In this document: positions 52,701 to 60,894 of the stretch, piece by piece
Layout of the letters: each line of letters starts with the position of its first letter
Numbering within the stretch: position 1 is the first letter of the stretch
Source of the DNA: Gillisella taibaishanensis
Lineage (GTDB): Bacteria; Pseudomonadota; Alphaproteobacteria; Rhizobiales; Rhizobiaceae
DNA length: 64,000 nucleotides
Direction of reading: 5' to 3'
NCBI RefSeq assembly: GCF_001938985.1
Contig: NZ_MKIN01000024.1
Span: 304,439 to 368,438 of the forward strand
Program-made: the position numbers and the translations under genes
Notes under the pieces: model-generated
The model's input: the letters and a program-made list of their open reading frames with translations, nothing else
The model's database searches: none
What the model was told of the DNA's origin: nothing

Positions 52701-53169
52701 ATGGCAGACGTGGTGGATGAGTTGAAGGGCAAGTTGGGGGGAACTGACGGGTCGGCTGGAAGCGATCCGCGCCGAGGCAGCCGTTCTTGAAGCGCAGAGG
52801 CATGCATTCGAGACCGTCATCGCATGCTACGATCCGGATTTTCGCGTGTCGGGCGCGACCGACCCGAAACGGAAGACTACGGCGGACCGAACAACCCCCA
52901 CCAAGCGAGTTACCGCCCTCCTGAGAAATCGAAACCCACGACATATCGCGCTCGACATCCTGAGGAAATCCGAAGGTCCCGTCGCGGCGGCCGACGTGGC
53001 GCAGCGGTTCGTGGCCAAGGAGGAGCTAGGCGATATGGTCGAAGGGCTGAACAGCCACCTCACCAGTCGTTTCGTCGCCATCCTCGACGGTCTCTACAAG
53101 CAGGACCTGGTTCGCTTCGACCAGTCTGGCGAGGTCGGCAGCCGCCGGCTTTGGGAGATCAATCGATAG
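52701..53169 (+). pseudogene. Winged-helix-like passenger gene with a poly-G frameshift
   Basis: An ATG at 52701 with GGAGG 7 nt upstream starts MADVVDELKGKLGG. After the G6 tract (52736-52741) the frame must shift by +1 to continue ELTGRLEAIRAEAAVLEAQRHAFETV... and then the 107-residue frame that begins at the GTG at 52846 and ends EINR at 53169. The joined product would be about 155 residues: a coiled-coil-like N-terminus and a winged-helix-like C-terminus (HIALDILRKSEGPVAAADVAQRF). One G too many in the tract explains it. The gene ends 4 bp before the transposase stop. Confidence 0.72.
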
Positions 53170-53172
53170 GCG

Positions 53173-54201
53173 CTAAAGAAGGTAGCCAGGGCGCTCTGGT
53201 GGCTCTCCCGGTGTCCAGACCTGATCATCGATGCGCGTCGCCGCGCCCTGCCAGTAGCCGCAAAGGTTCTTCGATGTCCGGCGGTGCGTCACCGTCCGCA
53301 GCACGTCCGCCATCTGCCACCGAAGCCCCATGTAGCGTGTGTCCTCCTTCCAGGCGATCATGGCCATGTACCAATCCAGGTACTTCACCGAGAAGCGGTG
53401 ATTGATCCCGACATAAGCCCGCTCGATGCGGGCGAAGAAGCCCTCCACAGAGTTGGTGTTGGTGCCGTCCTCTTCCTGATAACGCTGGCTGTGGTTGACG
53501 CGCCGAAGGTCTACCAGTCCGACGAGATCATCATAAGAATGATGCTCGTCGGCCGTCAGCGTCGAACCCTTTGCGATGCGCTCGCGCACCGCGTGCCAGG
53601 TGTCCTTTCCGTTCTCGTCTTTGATGACGCGGGTGAAGGTCCGGTTCGGGCCGTCAGGATTGGTCTCACGCAACGCCAGGACGCACATCCGCTTGCCGTT
53701 CTGGTTTTCCTTGAGGCGGCGGTCGATGCGGTCTTCTTTCTTGTTCTCGGGCTTGATGTGTCCGCCAACATACTTCCCGTCGATCTGGACCGACCCCTGT
53801 AGTTCGATGCGGGTGCGGCGGAACCCGATGGCCTCCCTGATTTTTGCCAGCAGCACCCACGCTGTCTTGTACTCGACTTTCAGTTTGCGGGTCAGGTGGA
53901 GCGCCGCCATGCCCTTCACGGCGGTGATCTCCTCCCAGAGCGCCATGATCAGCTTCTTGAAGGAGAGCTTGCGGGAATGGAACACAGTTCCCGAAGTCAC
54001 CGAGAACTCCTTCATGCATGCACCGTGCGAGCATCTGAACCGCCGGCGTCGGATGCCATAAGGTGAAAGGTCCCCGCATTTTGGGCAGAACGGCTCGCAG
54101 CCGTTGCTCGACCAGCGAAACCGGCAGAATACGCCGTAGGCATCGGACTCCGTCAGCGACCACAGGTCGGACGGATCAATGTCGCGCGCCTTGCGGGTCA
54201 A
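53173..54201 (-). CDS. IS1595 family (ISXO2-like) transposase
   Basis: 342 residues. An N-terminal zinc ribbon (CPKCGDLSPYGIRRRRFRCSHGAC) precedes the ISXO2-like catalytic domain: Asp in GSVQIDGKYVGGHIK, Asp in STLTADEHHSYDDL, and NTNSVEGFFARIERAYVGINHRFSVKYLDWYMAMIAWKEDTR with the third acidic residue. A C-terminal tail of ~50 residues follows. It is intact and lies between matching inverted repeats, so the element may be active. Confidence 0.93.
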   Translation of the reverse strand: MTRKARDIDPSDLWSLTESDAYGVFCRFRWSSNGCEPFCPKCGDLSPYGIRRRRFRCSHGACMKEFSVTSGTVFHSRKLSFKKLIMALWEEITAVKGMAALHLTRKLKVEYKTAWVLLAKIREAIGFRRTRIELQGSVQIDGKYVGGHIKPENKKEDRIDRRLKENQNGKRMCVLALRETNPDGPNRTFTRVIKDENGKDTWHAVRERIAKGSTLTADEHHSYDDLVGLVDLRRVNHSQRYQEEDGTNTNSVEGFFARIERAYVGINHRFSVKYLDWYMAMIAWKEDTRYMGLRWQMADVLRTVTHRRTSKNLCGYWQGAATRIDDQVWTPGEPPERPGYLL

Positions 54202-54660
54202 CAGGAAGTGCTGGCCGTATTCGTCCTTGGGATTAGGCCACGAGCACCGGTCGTATTTCCAACCTCCGGTCTCCGTCCCAGAAAGGGTCGTAGGCGTTGG
54301 GCAGGATCAGCGGGCGGGATTTGATGTCATGTTCTACTCTCGATACAAACACACGCTTTCACATCCACCCTAAGGGCAGAGACACAGGTCAGCGGGCTAT
54401 GCGTATCGACTTGAACATGTGGTGCTCGTACCAGGCGGATCGGGAGATGTCGATCGATCCGTGGCGAGAGAGAGTTAATGGGACATTAACAGGACGTCAA
54501 GAGGGCACCTAAAACGAGAACTGATATATGCACACAACTTTTGGTACTTGCTGCAAAATTCCGAATAACTTTAGACATCTACGAAATCAATCAACTGTTA
54601 CACCACTTTGCAAATACGTCGAAATGGGTTATATACAATCTCTCATGCAAAGGTGATGAA
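54202..54660. other. Gene-free divergent region inside the IS1595 element
   Basis: 459 bp between the transposase start and the small gene pair. The right half (from about 54510) is distinctly AT-rich compared with the rest of the window and probably holds the promoter for the gene pair. No gene or RNA is recognised. Confidence 0.55.
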
Positions 54661-54825
54661 ATGGCTCAGCTAGCCCTTAAAGAAGTACAGGACGAAAGAG
54701 ACACTCACGTCAATTTGCTTCTTCGCGCTGCGAATGAAGCAAAGGACGCCTTGAAGAATGGGGGTGTCGACCTCACAAACATGACCAGGGAAGATCGCCG
54801 AAAGGCACTTTTTGGAAATGGATGA
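54661..54825 (+). CDS. Small protein, candidate antitoxin
   Basis: 54 residues from the ATG at 54661 (AAGGTGATGAA upstream). Sequence MAQLALKEVQDERDTHVN... with a helical charged profile (LLRAANEAKDALKNGGVDLTNMTREDRRKALFGNG). Its end overlaps the next gene by 8 bp, a typical antitoxin-toxin arrangement. No known antitoxin family is recognised. AT-rich relative to the island. Confidence 0.55.
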   Translation: MAQLALKEVQDERDTHVNLLLRAANEAKDALKNGGVDLTNMTREDRRKALFGNG

Positions 54826-55324
54826 TGAAGTACTGAAGCTTCCCCTAATTAAGGGGAAGCCATTGAAAATTATCAAGTCTCCCCTTTTTAATGCTGCTTC
54901 ATATTACAAAGGCAAGCCTAAGCTCGAGGAATATGTCCTTGATGTTTTAGATGCAATCGCCACAGGTCAGCCCTTACCTCACTGGGCGTATCGTCGCGAC
55001 ATTGATACCACTCCAGACGAAGTGCTGAACCGTTACGGTATGATGCATTTGCACCTCGGTTCCCAAGGGTCGAACGAGCTTCTATGGGTGATGCAATACG
55101 AAGATCGAGTCATTGTCCTTGCCATCGGCAATCATAACAACTTCGCCGGAATGCCAAAAGGTGAGCTTCTTTACCGATTCCACAAGGCCAAAGTCGCTGA
55201 GCTCAATGAAGCCTATGCCAGAGAAAAGCTTGCGGCGGAAGCCCTGAGGGACAAGCCTAAAATTACCGCCTCTGCAACTCAGGTCAAAGCAGGCCTACTA
55301 CCCCGAAAACCCAAAACATCTTAA
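54818..55324 (+). CDS. Candidate toxin of a mobile toxin-antitoxin pair
   Basis: 168 residues from MDDEVLKLPLIKG at 54818, overlapping the upstream small gene. The middle, YGMMHLHLGSQGSNELLWVMQYEDRVIVLAIGNHNNFAGMPKGELL, has the HLHL...LLW....DRVIVLAIGNHxxF layout of RelE-superfamily (YafO-like) mRNA interferases, where a surface His and aromatic residues matter. The C-terminal ~50 residues are helical and Lys/Ala-rich. The match is to a pattern rather than a clear family, so another function is possible. It is carried inside the IS1595 element. Confidence 0.55.
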   Translation: MDDEVLKLPLIKGKPLKIIKSPLFNAASYYKGKPKLEEYVLDVLDAIATGQPLPHWAYRRDIDTTPDEVLNRYGMMHLHLGSQGSNELLWVMQYEDRVIVLAIGNHNNFAGMPKGELLYRFHKAKVAELNEAYAREKLAAEALRDKPKITASATQVKAGLLPRKPKTS

Positions 55325-55915
55325 TCAGCCGCGGAGGTTAGACTCGCTCGGCTGGTCGCTGCTAGTAATTTGGGTGATATTTCGTGGTGCCAAACGCTCG
55401 GTTTGGGCCAAAGTATGACTGCGCTCTTTGCCGAGGGCTTGTGGCATTTGCTACATAATACCGGAATTCTCGAAGAGGGAATTGGGCACAAGGCCGTCAT
55501 TCGCCTGTCATTCTGCGCGTATGCATGAAGTCGGCGCTGCGCCGACGCGAATTCTCGGTTAGTCTAAAAGTCTCCTTTCTATTAAATCCGAGGGATTTTT
55601 TGGGAATGCGCAACACTCGACAGTAATCGCGTTGGTCGGGGCTATGCATTTAGTGACAGCGCGGCCGTTTCTGTCGGAAAGAATTCTTTACCGGCTAGCA
55701 GTTCTAGGAAAGGTTGATCCTAACGACGACAGTGCCAATTGGACCGGATCATGAAATAAGTGTCGGGCTTGGCGAACGCCTACAAAATTGGAAAGGCTGT
55801 GACTTCAGGGGCCCGTAGCCGCCTTTTCAGGTGGAAGTTGTATTTTTCCGTGCGAACGTCCGCGAAACTTATTACCTTTTTTGGAAATTCGAGGATTCGC
55901 GTTTCGGGAGAGATG
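55325..55915. other. IS1595 right flank and promoter region of the defence-like pair
   Basis: 591 bp. The first ~140 bp are the IS element's right end. After 55470 there is no gene until 55916. A frame is open from 55760 but has no ribosome-binding site and atypical residues. The AT-rich stretch at 55560-55600 could be part of a promoter. Confidence 0.5.
55438..55465 (-). repeat. Right terminal inverted repeat of the IS1595 element
   Basis: 28 bp, reverse complement of 52622-52649 with one mismatch (55460). Contains GTGGCATTTGCTACATAAT on the plus strand. Confidence 0.92.
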
Positions 55916-57634
55916 ATGGCGTCCGATCTACCTTCCAGAGAGACCTTCGCTGTCGCACTTGCAGATGGCGGCCTCGTCGCCATGGTTGCTGGGGTGAGCC
56001 TCGAAGCAGCGGAGGCGGCGGGTGTCCTCGCTGCGGAAAGTCACGACGCTGGTGCCGTCGACATCATTTCGTTGGCCGAGGCTCTGGACTGGTCCACTCT
56101 CGATCGGAGCCACGCCGTACGCCTAACTTTTATGTTGAGGGGATTCATCGGCGCAACTGCCGAAATGGCATCACGTTTGATCCCCTTCACGCATTCGTTG
56201 ATTTCGAAGTCGACGGAGCACAGCTCCTACGGCTATGAGCAGGCAATCGGGCGCTGGCTCGAGGGTGACGTGGCACGGTGCCTGGCGACAATGGAAGCCC
56301 TCCGGTCGAAAAGCGACAGTCCATTCCTTGCATTGCTGCTTGATAAATGGCGCCAAAAGGACCCATCGGCCGCACTTGGCGCTGCACTCGGATTCAGTGT
56401 GGACAAAGCCCCGACTGCGGTCAGAGCCGCTGTCATCGCCCTCGGTGGGTATGCGGGAGCCGCGGACGATATTCGAGAGCAGGCGGTCGACGCGCTCGTC
56501 GCTAGGCTTGCTGATGAAAACTCTGAAGTTCGACATGCTGCTATCTTTGGGGCGGCTCGTTGCCTCGCTGACGGCGACCAATCGCCAAGTCTGGTTGCAT
56601 CGTTGGAAGCCCTGGCCAGCGATCCAGCTCCAGATGACCGTGATCAGTTGATTACCTGCTTCGTTCAGAACAGATATTCATATCCGGACCCGCTGCGGCA
56701 GCGCACTTTTGAACTGATGAAAGATGTCACTTCGAAGAGCACGCAGGTTCTTGGCCTAGTGGATGCAGCATTGTCGGAGGTAGACATCCTGAAGGACCGC
56801 CAGATGGTCGCGGATACAATCTCTGCAATTGTTGGCAACGCAAGCGCTGATGTTGACCTGAAGAACTTCCAAAGCACCCTCTACAGAATCCAGGAGTCGG
56901 GCGACGAAAACCTTGGCTGGTTCGCCATTGAGTGGCTACTTCACGGAGGGATCGCGATCCGTGACCAAGTCCATGACCTCTTCGAGCCATTGGACAGGAC
57001 CATCTATGATGTCGACCTCAAACCCTTCAACCTGACAGAGGAGGGCATATTCTTTCTTGCCAGGAAGATTTTTGGCTTCTTGCTGGTCGCTCACGGACCC
57101 GCCGCATCACTCTTATGCGCCTGCTTACAATCGCTCAATGGCAGACCTCAGAAGGAACTCGAAATCGGGATCGTCTCTTTCTGGCTGATGAACTATCCCG
57201 GCGACATCGAGCTTTACCAAAAGTTAGGGGCGAAATCCAAAGTTCGGAGTTTGAAGAAATCGGTCGGACGTGTCCGAAAGGCGCATGAAGCTCGAGAAGC
57301 CAAGTATGCAGCTCTTCCGTCCAACCCCGCGCTCCAGCCTTCGACCAGCGAGCGCCGGGTTCAGGCAGAGATAGAGTTCGAGCAGCGAACCAAGATCAAC
57401 AGGTCTGCGGAAGAGGGCTCGATCTTCGGCAACCTTTTCCACAAAAGCACAATCCTGCACGGACGGTCCTCGATTTTCTATATGGAAGACCCATCAGGTG
57501 GCGAACCCATTAGGCAGGTCACGCCATTGGCAAGCTTCGAGGTTTCTACCCCAATTGCCCGCATGGGCGTGCTCCAGCCAGTGGTGTTTGATCGCATGGT
57601 GCGCTCGTTCCGATTAGAGGAGCTGGTGTCATGA
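55916..57634 (+). CDS. Large alpha-helical (HEAT-like) protein, partner of a nuclease-like protein
   Basis: 572 residues from the second of two adjacent ATGs (55916), with GGGAGAG upstream. The central part has armadillo/HEAT-like helical repeats: ADDIREQAVDALVARLADENSEVRHAAIFGAARCLADGDQSPSLVASLEALASDPAPDDRDQLITC. A basic Lys/Arg-rich segment follows (SKVRSLKKSVGRVRKAHEAREAKYAAL), and the C-terminal ~100 residues look beta-rich (IFYMEDPSGGEPIRQVTPLASFEVS). No catalytic motif is seen. The stop overlaps the next gene by 4 bp (ATGA), so the two proteins are made together. Function is unrecognised; a sensor or scaffold is a reasonable guess. Confidence 0.75.
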   Translation: MASDLPSRETFAVALADGGLVAMVAGVSLEAAEAAGVLAAESHDAGAVDIISLAEALDWSTLDRSHAVRLTFMLRGFIGATAEMASRLIPFTHSLISKSTEHSSYGYEQAIGRWLEGDVARCLATMEALRSKSDSPFLALLLDKWRQKDPSAALGAALGFSVDKAPTAVRAAVIALGGYAGAADDIREQAVDALVARLADENSEVRHAAIFGAARCLADGDQSPSLVASLEALASDPAPDDRDQLITCFVQNRYSYPDPLRQRTFELMKDVTSKSTQVLGLVDAALSEVDILKDRQMVADTISAIVGNASADVDLKNFQSTLYRIQESGDENLGWFAIEWLLHGGIAIRDQVHDLFEPLDRTIYDVDLKPFNLTEEGIFFLARKIFGFLLVAHGPAASLLCACLQSLNGRPQKELEIGIVSFWLMNYPGDIELYQKLGAKSKVRSLKKSVGRVRKAHEAREAKYAALPSNPALQPSTSERRVQAEIEFEQRTKINRSAEEGSIFGNLFHKSTILHGRSSIFYMEDPSGGEPIRQVTPLASFEVSTPIARMGVLQPVVFDRMVRSFRLEELVS

Positions 57635-59358
57635 AGCTCATGCTGAAACATTATCTCGCTTCGCTCAATGAACGGGAAGAGTTGGACGTCATTTTGCCGG
57701 ATGTTCTCAGTGAGCTTGGCTTTAATGTGATATCGAGACCAAAGCGAGGGACGACCCAGTACGGCGTTGATGTGGCCGCTATCGGGCCGCACCCGGTTAC
57801 CGGAGAAAAGGCGGTCTATCTCCTTTCTATCAAAGCTGGCAATCTTAGCAGAAGCCACTGGGAGGACGGCAGCCAGGCTCTCAGGGTGTCGTTGGAACAA
57901 ATCCTCGAAGTTTACATCCCAACGCACATTGCCGCGCAATACAAAAAGCTTCCGGTTGTGATCGCGCTTTGTTTCGGTGGCGACATACAGGAGGAGGTGC
58001 GCCTCCGGATCCAGAAGTACATGGACAAGAACATTGTCCCGGGAAAGATCGAATTCGCCGAGTGGAATGGCGACAAGATCGCTGAGATGATGGTCTCGGG
58101 CCTGTTGCGGGAAAAGATGTTTCCCAAACAGATGCAGGCCTCGTTTCGCAAAGCGCTGGCGTTCGTAGACGAGCCCGCAGTCTGCGTCGCGCACTTCAGT
58201 CAGTTGCTATGGCAACTGACTGAGATATTGCCAAAAGATCACGGCGGTTTCATGCGCAAAGCACGCCAAATCCATCTCGCCGCATGGAATGTGTTCGTCT
58301 GGGCACGCGATGCGCAAAACCTGGAGGCTGCCTATCAAACGAGCGAGCTCGCAGCGTTGTGGATGTGGGATCTTGGTAGACGGCACATTGCCGACACCGT
58401 CAAGGGCAGGGAAATCGGGTCGATGATGATGAGATGCGTGCAGCTCCATCAGATGATCTCAGAACAGTATATCGGGTTCCACGTCGACGCGTATTCGCAG
58501 ATCGAAAACGGTCTCGCTCTGGCTTTTCGATCGAGGGCGCCCGTCGATGTGAATCTTCGTGTGTTCGATGTCCTGGGACGCGTTGCGTTGCATGGCCTTT
58601 GGATCCTTCATGCCCGGGAAAATCTCGACCCTAACGAGGAGGCAGAGGTCGTCGCGGCGGTCAAGGCTGGGGTCGAACGCGCTCATCGCATAATCCGAGA
58701 CATAATCGGGAACAATCGTGTTCTTGAATGCCCGCTACGGGATGATCACGCGATTGAGATAACTCTTGCAGCAATGTTCCTGGCACGATGCGGGGATCTG
58801 CAGTTTCTGGCAGGGTGGATCGAGAGCATCTTCCATGCCTCGGCATTCGCTTACCTCACCGGAGGGTCGTATCCGTGCATCCTTAGGGAATACAGCCAGC
58901 TCGCCCTGCATCCGCAACGCTCGGACGCTTATAGGAGGGAAGCTACTTCCGGAAGCGACCTATACGCCACATTGGCCCTCTGGCTTGCTCTCCTTCAAAG
59001 AGGAGACGCATTCAAGGAACTGGCCGAGTTTCAGGAAAAGCATCTCGCGCATTGTACATGGCAGTTCTGGTTGCCTGACGACATTTCCGAGGATCACCTG
59101 TACAGGAACACCAAAACTCACGGTGCCGCAATTACCGAGATCAAGGCATCCATCGGCGAGGAAAAGCTCCTTGAGCAGGTAAATCGGGAAATAAAGAACT
59201 CGAAAGATTTCGGCACCTTGTCAGCAGTTCGATTTAGCCATGAAAACCTGGTGCTGGTCGCATGCAGACTATACCGACTTCCAATTCCTCTTCACGTGCT
59301 TGCGGAGAAGCAGACAGATGTCACGGAGCACAATCATAAAGAGGCGGATCGATTGTGA
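57631..59358 (+). CDS. PD-(D/E)XK nuclease-like protein, partner of the helical protein
   Basis: 575 residues. The N-terminal ~150 residues match a restriction-endonuclease-like (Mrr-type) core: EREELDVILPDVLSELGFNVISRPKRGTTQYGVDVAAIG, then VYLLSIKAGNLSR. Asp47 and Lys68 (in SIK, where most have ExK or QxK) fit the PD-(D/E)XK pattern, with Glu17 or Asp24 as the helical acid. The next ~400 residues are helical and without a recognised domain (QIHLAAWNVFVWARDAQNLEAAYQTSELAALW). It overlaps the helical gene by 4 bp. A cleaving effector of a defence system is plausible. I know of no named system with exactly this pair. Confidence 0.72.
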   Translation: MKLMLKHYLASLNEREELDVILPDVLSELGFNVISRPKRGTTQYGVDVAAIGPHPVTGEKAVYLLSIKAGNLSRSHWEDGSQALRVSLEQILEVYIPTHIAAQYKKLPVVIALCFGGDIQEEVRLRIQKYMDKNIVPGKIEFAEWNGDKIAEMMVSGLLREKMFPKQMQASFRKALAFVDEPAVCVAHFSQLLWQLTEILPKDHGGFMRKARQIHLAAWNVFVWARDAQNLEAAYQTSELAALWMWDLGRRHIADTVKGREIGSMMMRCVQLHQMISEQYIGFHVDAYSQIENGLALAFRSRAPVDVNLRVFDVLGRVALHGLWILHARENLDPNEEAEVVAAVKAGVERAHRIIRDIIGNNRVLECPLRDDHAIEITLAAMFLARCGDLQFLAGWIESIFHASAFAYLTGGSYPCILREYSQLALHPQRSDAYRREATSGSDLYATLALWLALLQRGDAFKELAEFQEKHLAHCTWQFWLPDDISEDHLYRNTKTHGAAITEIKASIGEEKLLEQVNREIKNSKDFGTLSAVRFSHENLVLVACRLYRLPIPLHVLAEKQTDVTEHNHKEADRL

Positions 59359-59460
59359 TGGCTGATCACGCTGCGGATGCCCCGCCACCGGTTACAAGCA
59401 ATCAGCACTCCGTCTAAATGCTCACGCTAGCGGTCACGGATCTAACCAAACTCAAGCTGG

Positions 59461-60048
59461 CTAGGTATTGCTCTCTGCTCTGGTGAGCTTGTCGTGCAAG
59501 GTCAGGGCTTGTGGGCTGCGCAGCGCTGGATCTTCGCCGTTCTCAACGGCCAACACCATTCGGATGCGCTCTTCTTCTGCCATGCGGCGCGCCTCGTGGT
59601 GGCCGTATTTACTGACACTGAATGTACGGGTCACGGCCTTGCGCTGGCGCTTTTTCCCGCTGACTGGCTTCTTCCGTTCGACAGGAAGTTCGATGCGAGC
59701 AATCCAGATGCCGGACTTACGTCGTTCGTCCGGAGCTTGATAATATACCCCGGTCACATCGCTGCCTTCGGACCTGTTCTTGCGCACCAACATGCGCATG
59801 TCCTTGTTAGTCAATGGGGGCACGACCCGCAAAACCGCATCGCGGTAGGCCTGAGCCACTTCGAGGGCTTGCTCCTTACCGCCATAGGTGGTGTCGCTAA
59901 ACGTCATATGGATTGACCTACCCCCGCGCGACATGTTGACCATCCAAGCATCCTGTTTGTGCTTATCAATATCTAGCCGTTGGATGGCATACATTGCCTC
60001 ATCGTGAAATCGGCCCTTCGGAGTGGAGTTGAGTCTCGGTCCAGTCAT
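59461..60048 (-). CDS. AP2/ERF-like DNA-binding protein
   Basis: 195 residues. Two AP2-like units are visible: AWMVNMSRGGRSIHMTFSDTTYGGKEQALEVAQAYRDAVL and SGIWIARIELPVERKKPVSGKKRQRKAVTRTFSVSKYGHHEARRMAEEERIRMV; each has the beta-sheet with basic residues followed by a helix with the AxxxA pattern. Bacterial AP2 proteins are mostly found in phages and mobile elements. A ~25-residue Arg/Lys-rich linker separates the units. No nuclease motif is seen. The ribosome-binding site is weak. It lies convergent to the nuclease gene, 102 bp away. Confidence 0.75.
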   Translation of the reverse strand: MTGPRLNSTPKGRFHDEAMYAIQRLDIDKHKQDAWMVNMSRGGRSIHMTFSDTTYGGKEQALEVAQAYRDAVLRVVPPLTNKDMRMLVRKNRSEGSDVTGVYYQAPDERRKSGIWIARIELPVERKKPVSGKKRQRKAVTRTFSVSKYGHHEARRMAEEERIRMVLAVENGEDPALRSPQALTLHDKLTRAESNT

Positions 60049-60142
60049 CGTTTAATGCCATGAAGGAGGAAATCTGATCATCATCGGCAACGCAAATAGG
60101 TCTGCGCAAAGCCCACAGCGTTATCGAACGTGACTGTTGAGC

Positions 60143-60190
60143 AGGCCAATTTTAGTGGCAGAGTGAACCCGAGTACTGTTTGCTTTTCAG
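60143..60190. repeat. Sequence resembling the left-end repeats in inverted orientation
   Basis: GGCCAATTTT (from 60144), AGTACT (60172-60177) and GCTTT (60182-60186) occur in the order and with the same overall span as in the reverse complement of the 41485-41524 repeats (38 bp from the first to the last block in both). This could be the right end of the Tn7-like element. The terminal TGT/ACA bases are not evident here, so it stays tentative. Confidence 0.3.
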
Positions 60191-60205
60191 CTTTGTGAAG
60201 GAACC

Positions 60206-60445
60206 TCAACGACTTTTTTTGCCTCGGTAAAAAGACCGCCACGCGAGAAAGATGCAGCCTATTAACGCTGCGTAGCCAATGCTAGTTAGCGGTCCACTTA
60301 TGAACGTCACAATAACTGGGCACGCAATGTCATTGCTGCAGTCATATAGACCATTAATGGCAGCCCACATAGCCGTCTTATATCCTAGAAGGATACAAAG
60401 AAATGCAATTAGACTAAATGTAATCGCTATCTTGAGAGCTCTCAC
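60206..60445 (-). CDS. Small membrane protein, candidate T6SS immunity
   Basis: 79 residues from a GTG at 60445 preceded by GAGG. Two membrane segments (IAITFSLIAFLCILLGYKTAMWAAI and IVTFISGPLTSIGYAALIGCIFLAW) with a short loop containing two cysteines (YDCSNDIACP). A basic end (RSFYRGKKSR). It lies 41 bp downstream of the next small gene in the vgrG operon. Immunity proteins of T6SS effectors acting at the membrane or in the periplasm are often of this kind; no family match. Confidence 0.55.
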   Translation of the reverse strand: MRALKIAITFSLIAFLCILLGYKTAMWAAINGLYDCSNDIACPVIVTFISGPLTSIGYAALIGCIFLAWRSFYRGKKSR

Positions 60446-60486
60446 AGGTTGGACCTCGTAAGCGTTTGTTTAGGTAACAGCGTTGC

Positions 60487-60873
60487 TTAGGGTGCCAATA
60501 TGCTCGCCTCAGCCACAACTTTAGAGACAACGCCTTGTTCGTTAAATGTAAGGTAAACCTCCCACATCATTGCGGCCATAACCGTGTCCTGTTTAGGATC
60601 CTTAAGTCCGAAGCGATAGGATATTACTGCTTTCGTTGGGTCATCTTCGACATCACTATAATATATGTTGCACGCGTCATGGGCGCCTTCCGCCTCAAGA
60701 CGAACTTCGTGGTCAACAATGCGCCTAATTTCCTCCCGCCTTTTACCGATTAAAATTTCCGCATAGTACGCTGTAGCACCTGCCTCGTCCCGTCTATTCC
60801 AGTCGTCAAATGTGAGCACTCTCCCGTTTTGCGGAAAACCGATCAACAACATCTTTTGTTCGTCTGAATTCAT
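60487..60873 (-). CDS. Hypothetical protein, candidate T6SS immunity protein
   Basis: 128 residues from the ATG at 60873 with AGGAGGG upstream (a GTG codon directly precedes it). Cytoplasmic, acidic, cystatin-like or nuclear-transport-factor-like alternation of helix and strand (RREEIRRIVDHEVRLEAEGAHDACNIYYSDVEDDPTKAVISYRFGL, ending TFNEQGVVSKVVAEASILAP). It follows the effector candidate by 21 bp, the classical place for its immunity gene. Family not recognised. Confidence 0.65.
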   Translation of the reverse strand: MNSDEQKMLLIGFPQNGRVLTFDDWNRRDEAGATAYYAEILIGKRREEIRRIVDHEVRLEAEGAHDACNIYYSDVEDDPTKAVISYRFGLKDPKQDTVMAAMMWEVYLTFNEQGVVSKVVAEASILAP

Positions 60874-60894
60874 CACAGCCCTCCTGGCTTATTT

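Larger units (their letters stand above)
52623..55464. mobile_element. IS1595-family transposon with passenger genes
   Basis: The ends are 28-bp inverted repeats with one mismatch (52622-52649 and 55438-55465). AATTCT flanks both sides (52617-52622 and 55465-55470); GGAATTCT at 52615-52622 and 55463-55470 would be an 8-bp duplication, the size known for IS1595. The exact outer base is therefore uncertain by two. Inside lie an ISXO2-type transposase, a frameshifted winged-helix-like gene and a two-gene toxin-antitoxin-like unit. The element is inserted in the 5' flank of the methyltransferase gene. Confidence 0.88.

Noticed and set aside
55405..55420. GGGCCAAAGTAT, similar to the reverse of a left-end repeat (GGCCAAAAGTAC)
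   Set aside because: It lies inside the IS1595 element near its own end and has no companion repeats at the right spacing.
55760..55915. Longer N-terminus for the helical protein
   Set aside because: The extra 52 residues are basic and irregular with no ribosome-binding site, while GGGAGAG precedes the ATG pair at 55913/55916.
59389..59396. CGGTTACA, reverse complement of TGTAACCG at the left end, with flanks AGCAA versus AGAAA
   Set aside because: Only eight bases match, the flanking pentamers differ, and no GGCC-type repeats lie inside; an 8-mer is expected by chance over this distance.
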